From the NCBI GenBank assembly GCA_027604005.1, contig JADGJT010000088.1:1-35633 (forward strand): a DNA stretch of 35,633 nucleotides, written 5' to 3'. The notes under the pieces are model-generated. The model saw nothing but the letters and a program-made list of their open reading frames with translations. It was not told the DNA's origin and ran no database searches. The translations under genes were made by a program, and so were the position numbers. Within the stretch, counting starts at the first letter, position 1. Every line of letters begins with the position of its first letter. Below, piece by piece: positions 30,003 to 35,633 of the stretch. This stretch comes from Dinochytrium kinnereticum. Its lineage: Eukaryota; Chytridiomycota; Chytridiomycetes; Chytridiales; Chytridiaceae.

Positions 30003-30897
30003 ATGACATCCGCCGTCCTCACCCTCTCTCCAAATGGGTACAGATTCCCCGCAGGAGGTGTCAACACCCTCGAGGCCTATTACGACTACACTTGTCCTTT
30101 CAGCAAGAGTGAGTGCAAGCTTCTCATTGCATGGTCTTTTGGCTTTTATCGAGCAATGCCTGATTCCACCCCTTCTTCAATTTACTCTGGTCAGGATCAT
30201 TCATGAGGATCGTCAAGGAGGTCATCCCCTATGCGGAGGCAACCTATCCCGGCAAGCTCTCTTTCGTTTTCAGGTAAGCAGGTCAAATTCTCTTCCCGCA
30301 ACCCCCACCGTAATCGCATATTCTCAAAACGAAACCTCCGCTAACCCTCCACAATAGGCATCAAGTCCAACCTTGGCACCCCCAATCCACCCTGCTGCAT
30401 GAGGCAGCCATCGCTGTTCACCGCATCAGCCCCGAAAAATTCATCCCGTTCTCCGCAGCCTTGTTTGAGGCTTCAGAGACTTACTATGATGATGCGACGT
30501 ATGAAAGATCCAGGATCGACATTTACTCGGATTTGGCGAAACTGGCTGAGGCTTCTGTTGAGGTGCCTGCCAAGCAGGTTTTAGGGCTGTTAGAAAGAAG
30601 GGTTGTTGAGGTTTGTCCTGCCTTTTCTTTGAACTGTCTGCGCGTTTTTTTTATCTCGTTGTTTTTTGTTTCTTGGGTTGGGTGAATATTCTGCTGACCC
30701 TGTTTTTTGGTTCCCAGGGAGAGCATAACACTGGAAACCAGGTCACCAACGTTCTCAAGCTTCATATCAAGATGGCGAGGTACCAAGGGGTTCACGTCAG
30801 TCCCACCGTTCTTTACAATGGTCTTGTGGATGATTCCGTGTCGAGTGGTTGGGATTTGGAGAGGTGGAAGGTGTGGCTGGCTGAGAGGCTTGCTTGA
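30003..30897 (+). CDS. Thioredoxin-fold (DsbA-like) protein
   Basis: Four exons: 30003-30108, 30195-30273, 30358-30610, 30718-30897; 205 aa. The N-terminal strand ends in EAYYDYTCPFSKRSF, with a C31-P-F-S34 motif at the position of the thioredoxin CxxC, so only one of the two redox Cys is present. A helical insertion follows (HEAAIAVHRISPEKFIPFSA to KQVLGLLERR). The fold closes with GVHVSPTVLYNGLVDDSVSS, whose VSPT resembles the cis-Pro loop of thioredoxin-like proteins. There is no signal peptide, so a cytosolic location is likely. This layout is known from small eukaryotic thioredoxin-like proteins of unclear function; the activity is not established. Confidence 0.8.
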
Positions 30898-31286
30898 TCT
30901 CTTCCTTCAATGGTTTCAAAGTGTTGAACTTTTTTTTGGCCTTATGCTGTTCCTTGCCATACTTGTTTGTTTAATTCGACTTTTCTTGCTGGGATGGGTT
31001 TTCCGTTGTATCATTTCATTCTTTATTCACGAGCTTTCTTGCTTTCATGCCCACTTTTGAGTCGCGTATGCCCCGCCTCCACCTGCATTTCTTCGAAATA
31101 CATTTGCCCTCTTCCTTTGACATAACTTTTATTCTTTCTACCCGTACAGCAGTTGAGTTCAAACAACTACCTCCAATTAACATTTATGCTTAAATTCCTC
31201 ATTCTAACAACTCCCCAAACGCAGCAGCATCATCAAAATCCATGACACGGAAATAATTTTTCTCCAAATCCAACCCACCACAAACC
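30898..31286. other. Tandem intergenic region (thioredoxin-fold / LSM4)
   Basis: 389 bases. The left half is T-rich (probable 3' UTR of the thioredoxin-fold gene). The right half is C/A-rich with AACAACTCC-type sequence up to the LSM4 start. Nothing else is recognisable. Confidence 0.5.
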
Positions 31287-31921
31287 ATGCTTCCCTTGTC
31301 CCTTCTCAACACCGCAAGAGGTCATCCCATGCTAGTCGAGCTGAAAAATGGTAAAGCCATTTCCTTCGCCCATGAAAGAAACCTTCTTATCTCAATCCTA
31401 ATCCTCCTCCTTTTTTTTTTTTTTGTTAATGAAAATGTTAAGGCGAGACTTACAATGGACACCTGGACAGCTGTGACAACTTTATGAACATCAACTTGAG
31501 GGAGGTCATCTGCACTGCTCCTGAAGGAGACCGGTTTTGGAGGTTGCCGGAAGTTTATATTCGGGGAAACACCATAAAATATTTGAGGGTTCCTGATGAG
31601 ATTATTGATTTGGTTCGTTCGTCTTCTCGTCTTTTTTTTTTCTTTCTTCTTTCTTTTTCTTTCTCTTTGCTCGATCGCCTACCCAGTGATCTCTCTGTTT
31701 TCGGGAGAGCGGGAAAACGGGGGGGGGGGGAAGCGTTCGTTTGACTATGGACTGACTTTTCTTTGTATCATTCGCTGATTTGCGGATTTTTGCTTATTTA
31801 GGTGAGAGAGGACAGGGATAACCGTGAGCGGGGTGGGAAATCGGGGAGAGGCGATCGAGGGGGGCATCGGGGTGGAAGGGGTGGAAGTGGGAAAGGACGT
31901 GGAGGAAGGGGCGGGTTCTGA
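31287..31921 (+). CDS. LSM4: LSM4, U6 snRNA-associated Sm-like protein
   Basis: Three exons: 31287-31350, 31443-31612, 31802-31921; 117 aa. It is a subunit of the nuclear LSM2-8 ring (U6 snRNA 3' end binding) and the cytosolic LSM1-7 ring (mRNA decapping). The Sm fold is complete: [20 protein letters not shown], then [20 protein letters not shown], then the Sm2 block [17 protein letters not shown]. The C-terminal exon encodes an RGG/Gly-rich tail ([20 protein letters not shown]), a known feature of LSM4 linked to P-body condensation. Each splice junction keeps frame. The intron before the tail is 189 bases, with a pyrimidine-rich centre. Confidence 0.95.
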
Positions 31922-32568
31922 TTTTTTGTATGATGTTTACATGGATAAAAATGAGAAGTAAAAAAGATACCACGACCTGCACTGCACTATCTATCATGTC
32001 TCTGAGTTTTAGTTCTTTCGTTTCTTGTGGTTTATCGACTGGATAGTATGGAGGGAGAGAAAAAGAGAATGCTGCGGAGAGTTGAAAACGTCTTGAAAGT
32101 AACGAGCATGGTCCAAACTAGGGAGGAAGTAGAGTCGTTGCTATATTTCCTAACAACAAAAAACGATACCGGAGTAGATGGAGCGATGAGGAATGCAATA
32201 ATGAAGACTGACGGCTTCTACTCTAGACCTAAGAAATTGGATGCAAGAAAGAAAAAGATACCACGACTTGCACATCTGTATTCTTTTCGTTTTCAAAAGG
32301 GAACTTTTTTTTGGGGGGGGGAGGGGTTGCTTTTGGGATAGACAGAAAAACAAAGATAAAATACGGAGGAGAGGTGGTCATAAAAAGAGAATAAAAAAAG
32401 CCAAACATGATCGGAAATAGGAAAAAGGGAAGAGGAAAAAAAAAGGCAAGCAAAAAGAGCAAATGAAATCAAATGGCCAAGTTCCTCTTTTCTTTCACTT
32501 TTTCTTTTTTGTGAGAAGGATGGGGTGGAGCGGTAAATTTGGAGGTCGCTTGAGAAACTAACGGCAGT
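31922..32568. other. Convergent intergenic region (LSM4 / SDHB)
   Basis: 647 bases, A/G-rich. A frame at 32027-32341 (104 aa, Lys/Arg-rich) has no motif and ends in a poly-T/poly-G stretch; I do not call it a gene. A 22-base imperfect direct repeat lies within. Confidence 0.5.
31961..32273. repeat. 22-base direct repeat pair downstream of LSM4
   Basis: AAAAAGATACCACGACCTGC plus AC at 31961-31982 recurs with one mismatch (C to T) at 32252-32273, about 290 bases apart. Confidence 0.75.
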
Positions 32569-33929
32569 TTAACCGTCCATAGCCATCATCTTCTTGATTT
32601 CCGCAATAGCAAGACCGGGGTTGAGTCCCTTGGGGCAAGTCCTCGCGCAGTCTAAATATTAAAAAAAAGAGGATGTCTGGTCAGAATCATCCACACAGAA
32701 AATAACAGAAAGCAACCCGACTGAAGAAAAAGAGGTAAGAAAAGAGGGACAAAACTCACTCATGATGGTGTGGCAACGGTAGACCGAGAACGGATCCTGC
32801 AGAGCCTGCCTCCTCTCCGCACCAAACTGATCACGAGAGTCAATCATCCACCTGTAAGCCTGCATCAACACAGCAGGGCCGAGGTAAACATCAGAGTTCC
32901 ACCAGTAGCTAGGGCATGAGGTCGAGCAACAGGCGCAGAGGATGCATTCGTACAAGCCGTCCTAATGGAAGAAGCCGATTTAGCCAAGGTCCAAGACAAA
33001 GAATAAAACTGGGTAAGGAGGCCGAGGCTTACAAGCTTCTTGCGATCGGCAATGGACTGAAGGTTCTCTCTCTCAGGGGCAGGGGTCTTTTGCTTCAGGA
33101 AGGGCTCGATGGACTTGTATTGCTTGTAGAAGTGGGTAAGGTCTATCAATAAAAAAGGCAAGGGGTCAAGTTAGGCTCAGCCGATCAATCATCCCTCCTT
33201 GAAGACGGAACTTCAATGATTGAAACTCACCAGGCACCAAGTCCTTCACGACGTAGCTGTGAGGAAGAGGGTAAATCTTGGTCTCCTTGCTCGTATCCCT
33301 GTCGATACGGCTAAGGCAGGCAAGGGTGTTTCCACCGTTGATGTTCATAGAGCAAGAGCCACAGATACCTGTTCAAGCGGCGATCAGACTTCTTCTCTCC
33401 TTCCACGCCATCGATCTGAAAACTCACCCTCACGGCATGACCTCCTGAAAGTCAAAGTGGGGTCCATCTCGTTCTTAATTTTGATGATGGCGTCAAGAAC
33501 CATAGGTCCGCATTGGTTTAAATCAATCTCGTACTTTTGAAGAGTGGGCTTCTCGGCCGGGGTGTCGGGGTTCTGAAAACAATGAAGAAGGACTGTTCAG
33601 ATCCTCTTGCTCAACGATGCATGTTCCAATTTACTCTCCGCCACTGGAGAAAGTCTGAATGAAGAAACGCTTACCCATCGGTAGATTTGGAACGTCTTCA
33701 TGAGCGGCTCCTTTGAAGCAGCGGGGGCAGCTGGGGCGACGGTGGCCAGCTTTGAGGGGGTTGTTGAGTGGATCGAGCGAACCTGCATCACAGAGAGTTA
33801 GTTTGAAAGAGCGAGGCTGGGGCTGAGAGGGAGGGGCAGCAATCGCAGATAGGGTGGTGGCGTGCAGGGAGGAGTGTGAGGATGGCGTACCGCGCGCGCG
33901 CCGATGGTGGTGGTGGTTGACCTGAACAT
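32569..33929 (-). CDS. SDHB: Succinate dehydrogenase iron-sulfur subunit (complex II)
   Basis: Seven exons on the minus strand: 33929-33891, 33782-33675, 33572-33428, 33368-33231, 33142-33033, 32961-32760, 32651-32569; 274 aa. It passes electrons from the flavoprotein subunit to ubiquinone in the mitochondrial inner membrane. Residues 1 to about 35 are a presequence ([20 protein letters not shown]). All cluster ligands are present: [2Fe-2S] C95, C100, C103, C115 ([15 protein letters not shown]); [4Fe-4S] C186, C189, C192, C253; [3Fe-4S] C196, C243, C249. The C-terminus is [19 protein letters not shown]. Length matches the family. Exon 1 is only 39 bases and encodes the start of the presequence. 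It lies downstream of enkurin on the same strand. Confidence 0.97.
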
Positions 33930-34080
33930 TTCCCGAGTGGTCGTCTGGGTGCGTGCTCTGAGGGAGAAAAAAAGAATGAAAGCGAAAAGCGCAAAGTGAT
34001 CTCGCAGAAATTAATTTTTTTTAAAATAGACGGCACGGCAGTGGTGGTCTGTTCATGGTCACATGTGTTTGTATTTTGTA

Positions 34081-34140
34081 CAGGCATTATTATTATTCAC
34101 TGGAATGTATGCATGCATGTACGTACGTATGTTTTATTAT
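34081..34140. repeat. ATT-run and alternating purine-pyrimidine tract between enkurin and SDHB
   Basis: A short ATT run is followed by ATGTATGCATGCATGTACGT and CGTATG, an alternating, partly self-complementary tract. It sits in the 237-base gap that serves as enkurin 3' flank and SDHB upstream region. Confidence 0.5.
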
Positions 34141-34166
34141 CATTCACGCAACTGTCCCAGCGACCG

Positions 34167-35493
34167 TCACCGCGAGTGGTCGCTGAAGGAGAGGTTGCCT
34201 CCGTCCTCGTCACGGCTGATGTACACCTTGGGCCGCGAGAACATCTCAATCGCATCCTCCACCTCGCGCAGCTTGGCTTCAAGGTCGCCCTTGCGCTTTC
34301 TCTGGCGTATGCCTTCGACCACGAGCGAGAACTGGGATAGTTCTTGAATGAGCTTCTTTTCGTCTGTGGAGCACGGGTTAGCAGTGCATCGAATGCTTGT
34401 TCGGATGAGCTTACGGTCAGTAAGGAGGCGCAGTGTTTCGAGCCTCTCTTCTTCTGGAACCACTGGTATATTTTGGTTAGGTTCTTACAATGGGAGAAGG
34501 TATGGATTCTTACGTGTCATGCCTCTTGGTATTCTACCGACAAAGAAAAAAGTAAGTCTTCATCAAATAGGTGGTAAAAAACTCACTTTTCTATCTCTAA
34601 TGCCATAAGCCTCTCCTTTTCCTTCTCTGCCCACTCCATTTTCCTATCCACCAAACTGTAAAGGATTAAACCAAAAAGCATCCAACACCAAAATTGAAGA
34701 AATGAACATACTATCTCGGTAGTTGCCCTTTCGGCGTTTGTCGTTTCACTTCCAGATTCTCAGGGATGCTCGGTGACCGCTTAAAAAACGTGAGGAAGGT
34801 GTAGAGGATGAGCGATACGGCTGTCAAGGTACAGAGACACTATAGAATCCAAAGAGTTAAAAAACATACCCTCAACTGCGGCTGCCGGGCCAATTGGGCA
34901 TTCATGCGAATAAAGTTCTTTTGTGATGATGTTGTAGATGAAATAGATCCGGCGGATGAGGAAGGTCGTGAGCTGTAGGGTGAGCCGGTCAAGGATGGTG
35001 TGCCTTCCGAGCAAACTGTGGAGGATGACTGCTCACGGAAGAAGAAAAAAAGGGTATCAGACATCCATCAAAGATCGGCACCTTCAAGTTTACATTGGAT
35101 CTTCGGGTGGTGAGTTTGGCGGGAACGTCGTCGAATTGCTTGAGCCGGAAGGGTGTGGGTGGAGGCTTTTCCCTTTCCTTTTTCAAACAGCCCAGTTCAG
35201 CAAACCCCCATTGCTCAAAAAGAAGCCATGGCAAACCTCTTGCATCCGTTTTCGAGCCTTCTCCATCTCCTTCAGCTTTAGGTAGTTTTCCTTGTTGTGG
35301 TCTTTTGGCTTCCCTCCCGCCAGGATGATGTCGTCTCTGTCCGACCACAATGATTGCAGAGGGTGAGCTCGAACAGCAAGAGGTGATGTGCTATCGCCTA
35401 CCTCCCACCCCTTGAGGGCTTGAGCGCCATGCTGACGGCCGCCCCACTCATCTGCTTTGCGCGGATGATCCTCGCCTCCTTGCTGCTGTTCAT
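34167..35493 (-). CDS. ENKUR: Enkurin (ciliary/flagellar adaptor)
   Basis: Nine exons on the minus strand: 35493-35402, 35336-35237, 35165-35094, 35028-34870, 34779-34712, 34655-34587, 34533-34514, 34462-34415, 34363-34167; 274 aa. Enkurin is an axoneme-associated protein first described as a TRPC channel and calmodulin adaptor in sperm. Recognisable blocks: KPKDHNKENYLKLKEMEKAR, PFRLKQFDDVPAKL, KNFIRMNAQLA, GQLPRYLVDRKMEWAEKEKE, IPRGMTLVPEEERLETLRLL, then the C-terminal helix LEAKLREVEDAIEMFSRPKV. Length matches animal enkurin (about 256 aa). Exon 7 is 20 bases. An in-frame upstream Met at 35604 would add 37 residues without clear homology, so I chose 35493, where the MNSSKEAR sequence starts. 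The gene implies a flagellated life stage. Confidence 0.88.
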
Positions 35494-35633
35494 GGCTGGT
35501 CTGCTGCTTGTTTGTTGGAAGGGGAGGAAACTGACTGCTGGTTTCGGAGTTTGGCTGGCACGAAATGCGCGTTTCAACTCACCCACAAAAGTGCATTTGT
35601 CCAAGACAAGTTTTTTTTTTTTCTTTTTTTTTT

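Noticed and set aside
32027..32341. 104-codon basic open frame downstream of LSM4
   Set aside because: It shows no recognisable motif, runs into poly-T/poly-G at its end, contains one copy of the direct repeat, and lies between two converging genes.
35494..35604. Upstream Met adding 37 residues to enkurin
   Set aside because: The added sequence has no similarity to enkurin and the window ends nine bases upstream, so it cannot be judged. The start at 35493 is preferred.

Overview
The window is nuclear DNA of an intron-rich eukaryote, most likely a zoosporic (chytrid-like) fungus. Short GT-AG introns (41-100 bases in most genes), TACTAA-like branch sites, a fungal-style GT31 glycosyltransferase with a PAN tail, and a fungal-style prolyl-tRNA synthetase with an N-terminal YbaK editing domain all point to fungi. 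An enkurin gene (34167-35493) is a cilium/flagellum gene and argues for a fungus that still makes a flagellum. I see no tRNA, rRNA, transposon, CRISPR or viral sequence.

Layout. 623-3437 (+) secreted aspartyl protease, 5 exons. 4219-6214 (-) single-pass membrane protein with a cytosolic SH3 domain, 4 exons. 6861-8855 (+) NSUN-type RNA m5C methyltransferase, 10 exons including a run of micro-exons. 8983-14534 (+) DHX57/Ucp12-like DEAH helicase, 19 exons, with an embedded YwbE-like domain. 14592-16023 (-) DPH7, 9 exons. 16025-16729 (+) AlkB-like dioxygenase, 1 exon. 16899-19035 (-) MFS transporter, 7 exons. 19443-19884 (+) small DUF5522-type protein, 2 exons. 19951-22669 (-) prolyl-tRNA synthetase, 7 exons. 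23716-26217 (+) SANT-domain nuclear protein, 1 exon. 27231-29204 (-) GT31-like glycosyltransferase, 5 exons. 30003-30897 (+) thioredoxin-fold protein, 4 exons. 31287-31921 (+) LSM4, 3 exons. 32569-33929 (-) SDHB, 7 exons. 34167-35493 (-) enkurin, 9 exons. All splice models were built by hand: every junction keeps frame and every total is a multiple of three.

Functionally this is a housekeeping stretch with a translation/RNA theme: an RNA methyltransferase, an RNA helicase, diphthamide synthesis (modification of eEF2), a tRNA synthetase and an mRNA-decay/splicing LSM subunit. Around these sit cell-surface and secretory genes (protease, SH3 membrane protein, glycosyltransferase, transporter), mitochondrial respiration (SDHB) and flagellar biology (enkurin). 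Genes are tightly packed and alternate in strand. DPH7 and the AlkB-like gene are divergent with start codons one base apart.

The most notable observations are: (1) a GC-skew sawtooth locked to exon boundaries in several genes (exons start C-rich and end G-rich on the coding strand); (2) a complete YwbE/DUF2196-like domain inside a UBA-RWD-DEAH helicase; (3) a catalytic methyltransferase motif assembled from exons of 19, 10, 30 and 9 bases, the 9-base exon carrying the nucleophilic cysteine; (4) the one-base divergent gene pair; (5) a prolyl-tRNA synthetase with a 77-residue mitochondrial-type extension ahead of an internal start.
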